From positions 1 to 49,398 of the forward strand of contig CAZOEW010000002.1 in NCBI GenBank assembly GCA_964578935.1: 49,398 nucleotides of DNA. Reading direction: 5' to 3'. This document shows, one piece after another, positions 18,942 through 29,160 of this stretch (positions within the stretch are counted from its first letter, which is position 1; the number at the start of each line of letters is the position of its first letter). The stretch comes from JAQYVL01 sp964578935. Its GTDB lineage: Bacteria > Desulfobacterota > Desulfobacteria > Desulfobacterales > SURF-7. The notes under the pieces were generated by a model. It saw only the letters and a list, made by a program, of their open reading frames with translations. It was not told the origin of the DNA and made no database searches. The translations under genes were made by a program, and so were the position numbers.

Positions 18942-20273
18942 TCACGATTCAAGCGGTACTTTTATGGTAAATTCGACTCCATTTCCAGGAGAACTTTTAC
19001 AATCAATCCGACCTTTCAGTGTCTGGGTGACCAGGTTATATACGATGTGCATTCCGAGGCCCATTCCTCCCTGGTTTCGTTTTGTTGTAAAAAAGGGATC
19101 AAATATTTTTTCAAGATTTTTTTTATCTATGCCGACTCCATTGTCTTGATAAAAAAAAAGAAGGCTGTTATTTTCAACGGAAATTCTTATGCGGATGCCG
19201 CCTGTTTCGATTCCATCAAATCCATGTATAAGGGAATTCATAAAAAGATTTGTAATGATTTGAGAAAATGCCCCCGGAGAACTGATAATTTCAAGATTTT
19301 CCGGGCATTGTATAGAAAGTTTATGCCGGGTTCTTTGATATTCCGGATGAAGGCTGATAAGGGTTTCATCAAGACAGGTTTTAAAATTGAATACCCTTTT
19401 TTCATTCCCGGACTGATCAACGGCTACCTGTTTAAAACTGTTTAACAGCTCCGCTGCCCTGATCAGATTGGAAAGTACCTGTGAGGAGGCTTCTCTCGCT
19501 GTTGTTGTATATTTTTGTATTTCTGAAAGATTTACCGGGGGAGCACGGTGTAAACTGTCAGAAAACTCTTTTAGGATATCATTGAGATATGATGCCGCCA
19601 TCACCCCGGCACCCAGTGGAGTGCTGATTTCATGAGCAACCCCGGCAACGAGATTCCCCAATGCGGCAAGCTTTTTTGTTTGAAGCAATTGCTCTGTAAT
19701 CTGTTTACGCTCTGTAATGTCGCGGCTGACCCCTAAAATTGTGGTAGGCTTGCCTTTTGCATTCCGAAGAAAGCGCACGGTTATTTCAACCCAACCTGAT
19801 GAACCGTCTTTCCGAAACTGCTCGACCTCAATTGTTTTCGACCGTTCGGCCGGTGAAAAAATGTCATTTTTTAATTCCCCTTCGAGAAGATTAATGGAAA
19901 GCTCATACGATGGCGGGGTTAATGTTTCATGGAGAGGTATTTCCATAGCTTCTTCAGGACTATATCCGCGCTGTTTCATCACGGATGGGGATACGTATAT
20001 ATATTTAAACGATTCGATATCCAATATCCATATGACATCTGATACGTTATCTGCAAGAAGTCGATATTTCTTTTCAGATTCCCGAAGTGTTCTTTCGATT
20101 TTTTTTCGGTTTTCAATCTCCTGGGTGAGCAACCTGTTTGCCTGCACGAGTTCATTTGCCGGTTTCCGGGCGCGTGACTCAAGTTCATTGCGAGACAGCC
20201 TGTATAATGCTTCCGCTTTTTTCCGGCTTTCAATCGTTTGTTTTAATTTTTCCTTTTTCAGCCTTTTTGGCAT
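18942..20273 (-). CDS. PAS domain sensor histidine kinase (cytoplasmic)
   Basis: A soluble two-component kinase. An N-terminal coiled coil (to about residue 65) leads to one PAS domain (about 68-190) with its PAC tail GVSRDITERKQ. The H-box is NLVAGVAHEISTPLGAGVMA with the phospho-acceptor His at 214. The HATPase domain has NLFMNSLIHG (N box), QDNGVGIDKKN (G1), FDPFFTTKR (F) and GGMGLGMHIVYNLV (G2). No receiver domain or adjacent response-regulator gene is present, so its partner is elsewhere. It is convergent with the glycosyltransferase, only three bases apart. The lack of membrane helices suggests an internal or soluble signal. Confidence 0.9.
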   Translation of the reverse strand: MPKRLKKEKLKQTIESRKKAEALYRLSRNELESRARKPANELVQANRLLTQEIENRKKIERTLRESEKKYRLLADNVSDVIWILDIESFKYIYVSPSVMKQRGYSPEEAMEIPLHETLTPPSYELSINLLEGELKNDIFSPAERSKTIEVEQFRKDGSSGWVEITVRFLRNAKGKPTTILGVSRDITERKQITEQLLQTKKLAALGNLVAGVAHEISTPLGAGVMAASYLNDILKEFSDSLHRAPPVNLSEIQKYTTTAREASSQVLSNLIRAAELLNSFKQVAVDQSGNEKRVFNFKTCLDETLISLHPEYQRTRHKLSIQCPENLEIISSPGAFSQIITNLFMNSLIHGFDGIETGGIRIRISVENNSLLFFYQDNGVGIDKKNLEKIFDPFFTTKRNQGGMGLGMHIVYNLVTQTLKGRIDCKSSPGNGVEFTIKVPLES

Positions 20274-20384
20274 TTGAATGACCTATGATTGAAGAAGTAT
20301 TGAATCGCCTGGGAACTCTTGAAACGTAACGGATTGATTCTATTCTTTCTATGGCATGAAATGACATTTGTCAATTCGGATAGT

Positions 20385-23300
20385 TTACTTTATTCTGTTA
20401 ATCTCATTAAGTTTCTTCTCAAGTTTTTTGGATGACACCGGAAAAGGAGTTTTAAGTTCCTGGGCAAATATGGAAACCTTGTATTCCTGAATCAGCCAGA
20501 AAAAATTTTCGATCTCTTTTCTCCTTTCTTCAGAATCTTCAGCGGAAAGCCCCGCAAGAAGTTCATTCAGACTTTTGATGAATTTTTCTATTCCTGCTGT
20601 CTTTTCCCGATCTTTCTCGAAATTATTTAGTGCCCGTTGAATCCTAAGCTCGATTGCCTTGAGATACCTTGGCAGTGCCTCCAATCTTTCTGTTTCATAA
20701 ATCGTTATAAATGAATCCGGTACCAGGTTTTCCAGTTCATCTGTCAGCGTATTGAAAAAACAGTGCAGGTTCTTTGAACGGTCTGTGGCTTTAAGGCGAG
20801 ACAGCTCTGACCTGATATTATGAAAAGTCGAAATAACGGCGGATACTTTTTCCGATATTTCTCTTCCAAGGAGCAAAAGTCTCGGTGCAATTGATTCGAT
20901 ACAGGAAAGAAAATTTTCTCTGGTTCGGATGTTTTTTAAAAAAAGATCGTTTGTGATCTTATTGAAAATCTGCTGTTGAATGTGTTCCGCACCGCCAAAA
21001 CCGGAAGCCGTTTTAAAGTCATTTTTAAAAATAGATAAGTTGTTTTTGAGGAACTTTAGATCCTTCGAAAAACAGATCATAAAAAGAGCTTTAATACCCT
21101 CCTTGTGTGATCTGAAGGCTTTTTCCCTGTCGTGAAAAAGACGAAGGTTGATTGTCATCCCTTTCTTCTCAAGGCCCGGGTAAAATATCCGGCTATTGCC
21201 AAGCGTTCCGGTCAATGTAATACTTTCCGGAAGATCGGGAAAAGCCCAGGAGGTAATCGATTCTTTTTCCCATTTTTGCTTTACCTCCTGGAACTCTTCT
21301 AAATTCGATTCCACCTGTACCCTTTTGGCTAAAATCTCTCTATTTCTACCGCAGGCAATTGTTTTGCCATCAACACCTGTTATCGCGATTCTCATTTTCA
21401 GATAGTCCGGCAGATCCTTGTCAGGCCATGCTGAAACCGGTATATTGATTTTGAATCTCGCTGCAATAAAGTTACTCAGAGAAGTAAGCAGGTTTCCTTT
21501 TTTTTGGGGCATTTCTTTTATGATCGTATCGACAGTATCCGAGACAGGCACCAGTTGTTTGCGAAATTCCTTTGGAAGGCTTCGGATAAGAAATATTATC
21601 TTTTCTCTATATAGCCCGGGAACAAGCCAGTCAATCGAATCCGGAGGTACGGCTGAAGAATTTGTTGAGGGAATCCTGACGGTAACACCATCTTTTGCAT
21701 TTCCCGGATTGAAAACATATCGGCATTCATACGTTTGATGCCCCAGTGGTATTTTTTCCGGGAACAGAGAAAGCTCGGACTTTTCGGGAAGATATTTATA
21801 GAGATCTTCCTTATGCATTCTGAGGAATAAATCCCCTCCCTTTTGTGCAATGAAGTGTTTAAGAGACTTGATATCATAAATATTTGGCAGTCGTTTTTTA
21901 TAAAATGAGCAGAGATCTGTCGTGTTTATCAGGATGTTTTTTCTTCTCAGGCGCGATTCGAGTTTTTTTATTTCTTCAATTTCATTTCGGTTGTGTGTCA
22001 TGAAAGAAAAGGGGGTTTTCAGGTCATTAGCGACAAGTGCATCTCGTATGAATATTTCCGATGCCTCTTCCGGATTGATATTTCCGTATGATACCTTTCG
22101 CTTGGGAACAATGATCAGGCCGAAAAGGCTGACCTGCTCATTGGCAACAACTTCACCCCGGTTTCTTTCCCAGTGCGGATCAAGGTAGGTGCTGCGACAA
22201 AAAGATCTTCCGACTTCTTCCAGCCATTCGCAGTCAATGGCCGCGACGGTTCTGACGAAAAGTCGCGAGGTTTCGATGAATTCTGCTGCTACAATCCATG
22301 TTTTTGAATTGTTGAATAATGAAGAACCGGGAAACAACATTACTTCTCTGTCTTTAGCGGCTTTGTATATATTTTTTTCCTTTTTTACGGCGATGTTGGA
22401 AAGGAATCCACGAATAATGGATTTGTGGATTACCGAATACAAAGGGCTGAAAGCCTCCTCTCCATTTTTTTTGGTTCGCTTTTTCAGCTCTGTTTTTTGC
22501 TTCAGCCCCGCTTCTTTGATGATTTCGGAAATTTGTCTATGGATATCCTGCCATTCTTTCATTCTTCGGAAAGAAAGAAAATACCGTTTGCAGAATTTTT
22601 TTAATTTTCCGGTGGTATTTTCATTCTTGAGAACATGATGGAATTCGGTCCATATGTTTAATAATGTCATGAAATCTGAAAGCGGATCTGAAAAAAAAGC
22701 CTGCGCCAAGTCTGCTTCTTTTGTTTTGTCAGCAGGCCTTTCCCTTGGATCTTGTATGCTGAGAGCGGAAGCAATTATGGAAACTTCCTCAAGACAGCCT
22801 TGATGCTGTGCTTCAATAAGCATTGCGGAAAAACGAGGATCCAGAGGTATCCGGGCCATCATTCTGCCATTGCCGCTCAGATCATATTGTTGTGATTTTT
22901 TGCTTTTTTTTACCGTCAGTGCATCCAGTTCCCGAAGCAGGTTGTAGCCATCCTTGATGCCGTTCTCGGAAGGCCTGTCAATGAAAGGGAATTCCGATAT
23001 CTCATCAAGATTCAATGAAATCATTCTCAATATGACATCCGCAAGGTTTGCTCTTCGAATCTCAGGAAGGGTAAAAAGGGGGCGTGACTCATAGTCCTCT
23101 TCAGAAAACAGGCGGATACAAATTCCATTTTCAACACGTCCGCACCGTCCTTTTCTCTGGTCTGCACTGCTTTTGGAGATTGGAACAATCGGGAGGGATG
23201 TGATTCTCGAACGCGGTGAATAGCTGGAAATGCGTGCAAGTCCGGTATCAACGACATATCGGATACCCGGTATTGTAATTGAGGTTTCGGCAATATTTGT

Positions 23301-24365
23301 TGATACAATTATTTTTCGGTCAGAAATTTTTTTGAAAATTTTTTTTTGTTCTTCCGCGGAAAGCCTTGCAAAAAGAGGCAAGACCACCAAACCTTTATCG
23401 TGCCTCCCATTGATCAAGTCACATGTTTCACGGATATCCTGCTCGGTTGGCATGAAAACCAGGACATCGCCGATTGTACTTTCATGGCAAATCCTGTCTA
23501 CCGCTTTTGCTGCCTGTTCTGTATAGGAGACCTCTTCTTTCTGATTCTTATCGGAGCTTTCAGGGAAATAGTTGACATCAACCGGGTATAATCTTCCAGA
23601 CACTTCAAGAATCGGAGCATTATGAAAAGCTTTTGAGAATTTATCGGTATCAATGGTTGCGGAGGTAATAATTATTTTCAGATCTTTTCTTTTTCGCTGA
23701 AGGGATTTCAGAATTCCAAGTATGAAATCGATATTAAGACTTCTTTCATGCGCCTCATCAACGATGATTGTGTCATATTCATTCAGAAATCGGTCTCTTT
23801 GGGTTTCTGCCAGCAGAATACCGTCCGTCATGATTTTTATATGCGAATTTCCACTGCCCTGATCTTTGAATCGTATTTTAAATCCTACGGTTTTTCCTAT
23901 ATTTTCACCAAGTTCTTCCGCGATTCTGCCGGCAATCGAAACCGCGGCGATTCTTCTTGGCTGGGTACAACCGATTTTTCCAAAAATGCCCCTCCCGGCT
24001 TCCAGACAGAATTTTGGAATTTGAGTTGTTTTTCCCGATCCGGTCTCACCGGATATGATTAAAACCTGATGCTGTTTGATTGACTGGATGATTTCGTCTT
24101 TGTATTTTGTTATTGGAAGGGAGAGGTTATACGAAATTTTCGGTATACCGCGTCTCCTTTTATCCGCCATTATTTGTGAACGCGTGATGATTGATTTCAG
24201 TTCCGTAATCTGTTTCTGGATTTCTTCTTCACTCATTTGATCCGCTTTTGAGCGAATCCGGTTGATTTTGCGAACAATTCGGAGCCTGTCCGAACAGAGC
24301 GTTTTCGGAATATGTGATGTAAGTGTTTTAAGCTGCTTATCGGGAATTGACAATGACTGTTCCAC
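20385..24365 (-). CDS. hrpA: ATP-dependent RNA helicase HrpA (DEAH box)
   Basis: HrpA is a large 3'-5' DEAH-box RNA helicase that in E. coli helps rescue stalled ribosomes. The helicase core shows Walker A in SGETGSGKTTQIPKF, TQPRRIAAVS, DEAH in IIVDEAHERSLNID, SAT in IITSATIDTDKF, and motifs V-VI with STNIAETSITIPG and DQRKGRCGR. The helicase-associated and OB-fold domains follow, and the long DUF3418 C-terminal region fills the second half. The 1326-residue length fits HrpA (about 1300) and is too long for HrpB. Alone on the minus strand, 111 bases upstream of the kinase gene. Confidence 0.95.
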   Translation of the reverse strand: MEQSLSIPDKQLKTLTSHIPKTLCSDRLRIVRKINRIRSKADQMSEEEIQKQITELKSIITRSQIMADKRRRGIPKISYNLSLPITKYKDEIIQSIKQHQVLIISGETGSGKTTQIPKFCLEAGRGIFGKIGCTQPRRIAAVSIAGRIAEELGENIGKTVGFKIRFKDQGSGNSHIKIMTDGILLAETQRDRFLNEYDTIIVDEAHERSLNIDFILGILKSLQRKRKDLKIIITSATIDTDKFSKAFHNAPILEVSGRLYPVDVNYFPESSDKNQKEEVSYTEQAAKAVDRICHESTIGDVLVFMPTEQDIRETCDLINGRHDKGLVVLPLFARLSAEEQKKIFKKISDRKIIVSTNIAETSITIPGIRYVVDTGLARISSYSPRSRITSLPIVPISKSSADQRKGRCGRVENGICIRLFSEEDYESRPLFTLPEIRRANLADVILRMISLNLDEISEFPFIDRPSENGIKDGYNLLRELDALTVKKSKKSQQYDLSGNGRMMARIPLDPRFSAMLIEAQHQGCLEEVSIIASALSIQDPRERPADKTKEADLAQAFFSDPLSDFMTLLNIWTEFHHVLKNENTTGKLKKFCKRYFLSFRRMKEWQDIHRQISEIIKEAGLKQKTELKKRTKKNGEEAFSPLYSVIHKSIIRGFLSNIAVKKEKNIYKAAKDREVMLFPGSSLFNNSKTWIVAAEFIETSRLFVRTVAAIDCEWLEEVGRSFCRSTYLDPHWERNRGEVVANEQVSLFGLIIVPKRKVSYGNINPEEASEIFIRDALVANDLKTPFSFMTHNRNEIEEIKKLESRLRRKNILINTTDLCSFYKKRLPNIYDIKSLKHFIAQKGGDLFLRMHKEDLYKYLPEKSELSLFPEKIPLGHQTYECRYVFNPGNAKDGVTVRIPSTNSSAVPPDSIDWLVPGLYREKIIFLIRSLPKEFRKQLVPVSDTVDTIIKEMPQKKGNLLTSLSNFIAARFKINIPVSAWPDKDLPDYLKMRIAITGVDGKTIACGRNREILAKRVQVESNLEEFQEVKQKWEKESITSWAFPDLPESITLTGTLGNSRIFYPGLEKKGMTINLRLFHDREKAFRSHKEGIKALFMICFSKDLKFLKNNLSIFKNDFKTASGFGGAEHIQQQIFNKITNDLFLKNIRTRENFLSCIESIAPRLLLLGREISEKVSAVISTFHNIRSELSRLKATDRSKNLHCFFNTLTDELENLVPDSFITIYETERLEALPRYLKAIELRIQRALNNFEKDREKTAGIEKFIKSLNELLAGLSAEDSEERRKEIENFFWLIQEYKVSIFAQELKTPFPVSSKKLEKKLNEINRIK

Positions 24366-25138
24366 CAGAGGGAATTGTAAAACGATTCTTTGTCACCAAT
24401 TGATGTATTCAATCGTTGAACCAGTTGAACGGTTTTAAATTGCCTCTTTTGTTTTTCTGAGTTTACATAATTCCTTGTATTACATTGAAATAGTTCGGTC
24501 CTGCTATCTGGATTCCATCTTCTGCCGATCTATTTTGACAGCCGTAAAGCGGAACAGATGCACGACCAATTCCTTTCTGTTTTTTTTCTGCCCCCGCCCC
24601 TGATGACAGGATGCTTTCCGTCTTCAGGCCGGCAGATGTGGGAATCGCTTTGCTGAGACAGAAAATATGATATTTTAGCATATTAAAAAAAAAATCAAAA
24701 GGACTGAGAAACTTTCATGATTCCCCTTATATCCTCTTTTAAAAAGCGTTAAAAGGGGATTGACAGTGAAGCGTATCTTGATTAAAGATGAAGCGGATCT
24801 TGACTGATATGGTCAAGAAAGACTTCTGAAAAATTAAAATCAACATAGCGGGTTTAACGAATCAAGTTCAAAAGTGATTTGCGTTAATAGCGGCGTGAGC
24901 GCCATTGCCTGGTTTGTTATAATTCTGAAACAGAGATCTCAACTCTGCCTGGGGTGTGAAACCGAAAATAAGTGCCCGTTTCAGGGAAAATACATGTTTC
25001 TCCCCTGTGGAAGAAGATCCGAGTTCCAATTAATCGCATCGATGACCTGATAACGATTCAGGATTTAATTCAAAATAACTTAGAAAATCATAATTCACGA
25101 CATAAAAACGGAGATTAATTTTTCTTTAGGAACAGAAT
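24366..25138. other. 773-base intergenic region between hrpA and hmcA
   Basis: This long divergent gap should contain the hrpA promoter and the control region of the hmc operon. A minus-strand frame of 72 codons (24463-24681) resembles nothing known and has no clear ribosome site. A 10-pair hairpin lies at 24733-24758. A TTGACA at 24760-24765 with TAAAGA 17 bases on, and a TATAAT at 24918-24923 without a good -35, are weak promoter candidates. CAGGG and CCCTG near 24983-25007 could form a second hairpin. I see no operator I can name. Confidence 0.4.
24733..24758. repeat. Hairpin-forming inverted repeat upstream of hmcA
   Basis: CCTCTTTTAA at 24733-24742 pairs with TTAAAAGGGG at 24749-24758, giving 10 pairs including one G-T, with a six-base loop. 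No T-run follows on either strand. It lies immediately before a TTGACA sequence, so it may be an operator or an RNA structure; its role is unknown. Confidence 0.35.
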
Positions 25139-26701
25139 ATGAACAATGGAAAACCATCGCGAACCATTTTATTCTTTGGAATCGCGATACTCTCGTTAAT
25201 AACCGGAATACACGTTTACGGGATTGAAAAATCTTCAGAGCAGATGAAGCCCGGCAGGGCGGATCTGATTCGGATTGAGGCAATGGCGCGTTTTGGCGAC
25301 CTTGAACGCCCTCCGGTTACTTTTCTGCACGATCTGCATACAACCGCATTGGAGAAACAGGCTAAGGATTGTTCAGCCTGCCATTTAACCTCCGAAAATC
25401 GTATGGTTCTTCAATTTAAACACATTGGAGAAGATATCGGCAAAAAAGACCTGATGAACCTTTATCATGAAGAATGTATCGGGTGCCATAAGGCAACAGA
25501 GAAGGCTCGTTTTGAAACAGGGCCTGTAGAATGTGGCGGTTGTCACACAAAACAACAGATAAACTCATCCCGTCAGCCGATGCAGTTCGACAAGTCTCTC
25601 CATTTCCGGCATTCGATGGCACAGGACAACAAATGCGAAAAGTGTCATCATGAATACAATGCGACAACAAAAAAATTGTTTTATGAAAAGGGGAATGAAG
25701 GCTCTTGTCGATACTGTCATTCAAGCCAGGCGCATGAAAATAGAGAGGCAATGTCCAGTGTATCTCACCGGTCCTGTATTGATTGTCATCAAAAGACCGC
25801 TGAAAAAAATGAAAAATCAGGACCGGTAACATGCAGAGGTTGTCATGATTGGAACTACCAGAAAAAAATTGAAAAAGTTATTGAAGTGCCGCGAATTGAC
25901 CGAAAACAGCCTGATGCGATATTTGTTAAAAACGAAGATGCCGGAAAGAGCGGCCGGATGGACAGGGTGCCGTTCGATCATAAAGCGCATGAGAAATATA
26001 GTGACAGGTGTATTGAGTGCCATCACAAAAATTTATCCACCTGCAACTCCTGTCATACCCTGAACGGCAAGGAAGAAGGTGACTGGGTCAAACTTTTTCA
26101 GACAATGCACCAGCATGACAGCACAAGAAGCTGTATGGGCTGCCATGTTGCCCGTCAGGAGGTAAAGGAGTGCCAGGGCTGTCACAGCTTTCTTGAAAAA
26201 TCACGAAGACAGGACGATCAGTCTTGTCAACAATGTCACCGCAAACTCAGCCTTAAAGATCAAGAGGCCGTGGCATTTGAATCGGATCAAACCATTGCAC
26301 TGAAAATTCTTTCAGAGCGTTCATTCATAAGAGAAACGGTTTCCGGGGAGGATATACCGGAAAAAATTGTTTTTAATAAACAGTCTGATACCTATAAAGC
26401 GTTTGAGATGCCTCACCGGAAAATTGTTTTTTCTTTGATGGAGAAAATCAAAAACAATAACCTGGCTGCATTTTTTCATCGTGAAAAGGGGACCATTTGC
26501 AAGGGATGCCATCATAACAGCCCGGTATCTCTAAAGCCCCCAAAATGCGGCAGTTGTCATGGCAAACCGTTTGACGATAAAGACAAGTTCAGACCCGGAT
26601 TGAAGGGGGCCTATCACATTCAGTGCATGGAGTGCCATCAGAATATGGAAATTGAAGGACTTGGCGGTTGTACGGACTGTCATGAAGAAAAAAAAATATG
26701 A
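25139..26701 (+). CDS. hmcA: High-molecular-weight cytochrome c HmcA, 16 haems
   Basis: HmcA is the periplasmic cytochrome subunit of the Hmc complex, which passes electrons between periplasmic cytochrome c3 and the membrane. The 520-residue protein begins with an export signal (hydrophobic ILFFGIAILSLITGIHVYG). It contains exactly sixteen CXXCH haem-binding motifs by my count, from CSACH near the N-terminus to CTDCH at the end, and all have two-residue spacing. Sixteen haems and this length match Desulfovibrio HmcA (545 residues). A haem-free stretch of about 90 residues separates motifs 12 and 13. An AGGA site precedes the ATG. First gene of hmcABCDEF. Confidence 0.95.
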   Translation: MNNGKPSRTILFFGIAILSLITGIHVYGIEKSSEQMKPGRADLIRIEAMARFGDLERPPVTFLHDLHTTALEKQAKDCSACHLTSENRMVLQFKHIGEDIGKKDLMNLYHEECIGCHKATEKARFETGPVECGGCHTKQQINSSRQPMQFDKSLHFRHSMAQDNKCEKCHHEYNATTKKLFYEKGNEGSCRYCHSSQAHENREAMSSVSHRSCIDCHQKTAEKNEKSGPVTCRGCHDWNYQKKIEKVIEVPRIDRKQPDAIFVKNEDAGKSGRMDRVPFDHKAHEKYSDRCIECHHKNLSTCNSCHTLNGKEEGDWVKLFQTMHQHDSTRSCMGCHVARQEVKECQGCHSFLEKSRRQDDQSCQQCHRKLSLKDQEAVAFESDQTIALKILSERSFIRETVSGEDIPEKIVFNKQSDTYKAFEMPHRKIVFSLMEKIKNNNLAAFFHREKGTICKGCHHNSPVSLKPPKCGSCHGKPFDDKDKFRPGLKGAYHIQCMECHQNMEIEGLGGCTDCHEEKKI

Positions 26702-26764
26702 TCCTGTATTCTGGAAACCGGAAACAGAAGATCGGATTTTTTTACATTTGATTCGAGGTACAAT

Positions 26765-27913
26765 ATGGGCATAACGCGAAGAAAGTTTTTGGGCTGGATG
26801 GGAGCAGGTGTCGCAGCGGTCGGTGTCACACCGTGCGGATCCGCCGGTGCTGCCTCAGACATTCATTTTACAGGTTTCCCGGACAGTTTCGGCGTTCTGC
26901 ATGACATTACAAGGTGCGTTGGGTGTCGATCCTGCGAGGAATCCTGCAATAAAGTTAATGCATTGGCAAAACCGGATAAGCCTTTTAACGATAAATCCGT
27001 CCTTGATGTGAAAAGAAGAACCACAGCAACGTCATATACCGTTGTTAACCGGTATGATCATTTTCCGGATTTAAAAAATCCGATTTTTCGAAAAATTCAG
27101 TGCAATCACTGCCTGGAGCCGGCCTGTGCATCTGTTTGTTTTGTCAGAGCTTTCAAAAAAATACCATCCGGAGCGGTTGTTTATGATCCGGACGTGTGTG
27201 TCGGCTGCCGCTACTGCATGATTGCCTGTCCTTTTGACATACCGGCATATGAGTATGATGAACCGTTCACACCGCGAGTGATGAAATGCAACATGTGCGC
27301 TCCGAGGCTTGAAAAACAGCAACTTCCGGGTTGTGTATCGGTTTGCCCGACGGAAGCCCTGACTTTTGGTAAACGGACAGATCTGATCGAAATCGCAAGA
27401 GAGCGTATTCGAAAACATCCTGACCGTTATGTGGATCATGTCTACGGGGAACATGAGATGGGCGGTACAAGCTGGCTTTATCTTTCCGGCGTTCCTTTCC
27501 ACAAAATCGGCATGCGCGAAGATCTGGGCATGAAATCCGCCCCTGAGCTGACGTCCGGTGCATTGAGTGTTGTGCCGATTGTTGTCGGACTCTGGCCGGT
27601 GTTCTTGACCGGAATATACGCGATGACAAAAAGGAAAGAAAAAATTACAGCAAAAGAGAAAGAAACAGCTGTCATTGCCGCAGTTGAAAAAGCAAACAGT
27701 GAAGCTGCAAAAAAGCTATCCGCAGCCTTGGATAAAACAAGGATTGAAGCGGAAAAGGCATTCGAACAAGCGGAAACCGAAAAAGAAAAGGCCGTCAAGA
27801 TGGCGATTGAAGAAGCAGCCAGGGATCAATCCGTTCAAATCGAAGACCCAGAACAGAAACCCGCCAAATCTCAACCTGAAGCAGACAAGACCCAACCCGA
27901 GGAGGACTCCTGA
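26765..27913 (+). CDS. hmcB: HmcB, periplasmic-facing iron-sulfur subunit of the Hmc complex
   Basis: A ferredoxin-like electron carrier of the DMSO reductase beta-subunit type. A twin-arginine signal (TRRKFLGWMGAG) is followed by four Cys clusters: CVGCRSCEESC, CNHCLEPACASVC, CVGCRYCMIAC and CNMCAPR...CVSVC, enough for four [4Fe-4S] centres. A hydrophobic segment (LSVVPIVVGLWPVFLTGIYA, about residues 258-278) would anchor it in the membrane. A highly charged Ala/Glu/Lys tail of about 100 residues, predicted coiled coil, would lie on the cytoplasmic side. GAGG precedes the ATG, and the stop overlaps hmcC in TGATG. Confidence 0.93.
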   Translation: MGITRRKFLGWMGAGVAAVGVTPCGSAGAASDIHFTGFPDSFGVLHDITRCVGCRSCEESCNKVNALAKPDKPFNDKSVLDVKRRTTATSYTVVNRYDHFPDLKNPIFRKIQCNHCLEPACASVCFVRAFKKIPSGAVVYDPDVCVGCRYCMIACPFDIPAYEYDEPFTPRVMKCNMCAPRLEKQQLPGCVSVCPTEALTFGKRTDLIEIARERIRKHPDRYVDHVYGEHEMGGTSWLYLSGVPFHKIGMREDLGMKSAPELTSGALSVVPIVVGLWPVFLTGIYAMTKRKEKITAKEKETAVIAAVEKANSEAAKKLSAALDKTRIEAEKAFEQAETEKEKAVKMAIEEAARDQSVQIEDPEQKPAKSQPEADKTQPEEDS

Positions 27914-29097
27914 TGTCCGGAGAAAACACAACGGTCGAAAAATATTCATTGACTCCATTTAACGTTATTGCCGGCATTATCATTCTGATCGGGCTCATTA
28001 TCACCGCGATTCGATTTACCCATGGGTTGGGGGCCACAACCAATCTTACCGATAACAATCCATGGGGGATTTGGATTGGTTTTGACCTTCTGGTAGGCGT
28101 AGCGCTCGCAGCGGGAGGATATGTTACTTCAGCAGCCGTCTATGTATTTGGAATGAAAAAATACCATTCGGCTGTCCGTCCTGCCGTCCTGACCGGTTTT
28201 TTAGGCTATTTATTTGTTGTTGTCGCGCTTCACTATGATGTGGGGCGACCATGGCGGCTTCCTTATCCGTTTATTGTAGGTTGGGGAACCACATCCCTTC
28301 TGTTCGAGGTCGGTCTCTGCGTTGCCCTTTATCTTACGGTGCTTTTTCTTGAATTCACACCGGCTCCTCTGGAGTGGCTTGGATTTAAAAAAACCCGGAA
28401 TCTGGTAGTAAAACTGACAATGGTATTGACTATTTTTGGTGTTGTACTTTCAACGCTTCATCAGTCATCACTGGGAGCGCTTTTTCTCATTGCGCCCTCG
28501 AAGCTGCATCCACTTTGGTATTCATCCTACCTGCCGGTTTTCTTTTTTATTTCAAGTATTATTGCCGGGCTTTCCATGGTTATGTTTGAAGGCATGCTTT
28601 CTCATCGTGCATTCCATGAAAAAATGGACGCAACGCATCTCGCCGAAAGCGATCCGTTGACACTAGGCTTTGGAAAGGCGGCTTCATTTGTTCTTGCCGG
28701 ATATTTTACAATCAAACTGATCGGTATTTCGGCGAATAATCACTGGAACCTGTTGATCACTCCTTATGGAATCTGGTTCCTGGTGGAACTTATCGGTTTT
28801 GTAGCCTTACCGTGTTTTCTGTATGCTGTGGGAGTAAGAGATAAAAATTTAAAACTGATTCGATTTACAGCCGCCTGGACGGTGTTTGGGATCATTTTGA
28901 ACAGGTTAAATGTATCTGTTATTGCATTTAACTGGCATTTGCCGCTTCATGAACGATATGTTCCACACTGGATGGAGATCGGAATTTCGGTTTTTATTGT
29001 CACGCTTTTGATTCTTTTTTACAGGTTCATTGTAAACAGAATGCCGGTTCTTTATGAGCATCCTGATTTCAAGAATACCGATGATCAATCATCATGA
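27913..29097 (+). CDS. hmcC: HmcC, NrfD-type integral membrane subunit
   Basis: A polytopic membrane protein of the NrfD/PsrC family that in such complexes handles the quinone pool or proton movement next to the iron-sulfur subunit. At least nine or ten hydrophobic segments span the 394 residues, beginning FNVIAGIIILIGLIITAIRF. Conserved NrfD-like features include NPWGIWIGFDLLVGVALAAGGY near the N-terminus and VALHYDVGRPWR. Length and position match HmcC. Its ATG overlaps the hmcB stop, so the two are translationally coupled. Confidence 0.93.
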   Translation: MSGENTTVEKYSLTPFNVIAGIIILIGLIITAIRFTHGLGATTNLTDNNPWGIWIGFDLLVGVALAAGGYVTSAAVYVFGMKKYHSAVRPAVLTGFLGYLFVVVALHYDVGRPWRLPYPFIVGWGTTSLLFEVGLCVALYLTVLFLEFTPAPLEWLGFKKTRNLVVKLTMVLTIFGVVLSTLHQSSLGALFLIAPSKLHPLWYSSYLPVFFFISSIIAGLSMVMFEGMLSHRAFHEKMDATHLAESDPLTLGFGKAASFVLAGYFTIKLIGISANNHWNLLITPYGIWFLVELIGFVALPCFLYAVGVRDKNLKLIRFTAAWTVFGIILNRLNVSVIAFNWHLPLHERYVPHWMEIGISVFIVTLLILFYRFIVNRMPVLYEHPDFKNTDDQSS

Positions 29098-29160
29098 ATG
29101 CCGGCTCAAACCTTGAAACCGATAACCGGTTAACCCTTGCCGGCAGGAAGAGGTGTCCAA

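Noticed and set aside
24463..24681. 72-codon minus-strand frame upstream of hmcA
   Set aside because: No known relative, no clear ribosome site, and composition not typical of the neighbouring genes. Kept only as a note in the gap entry.
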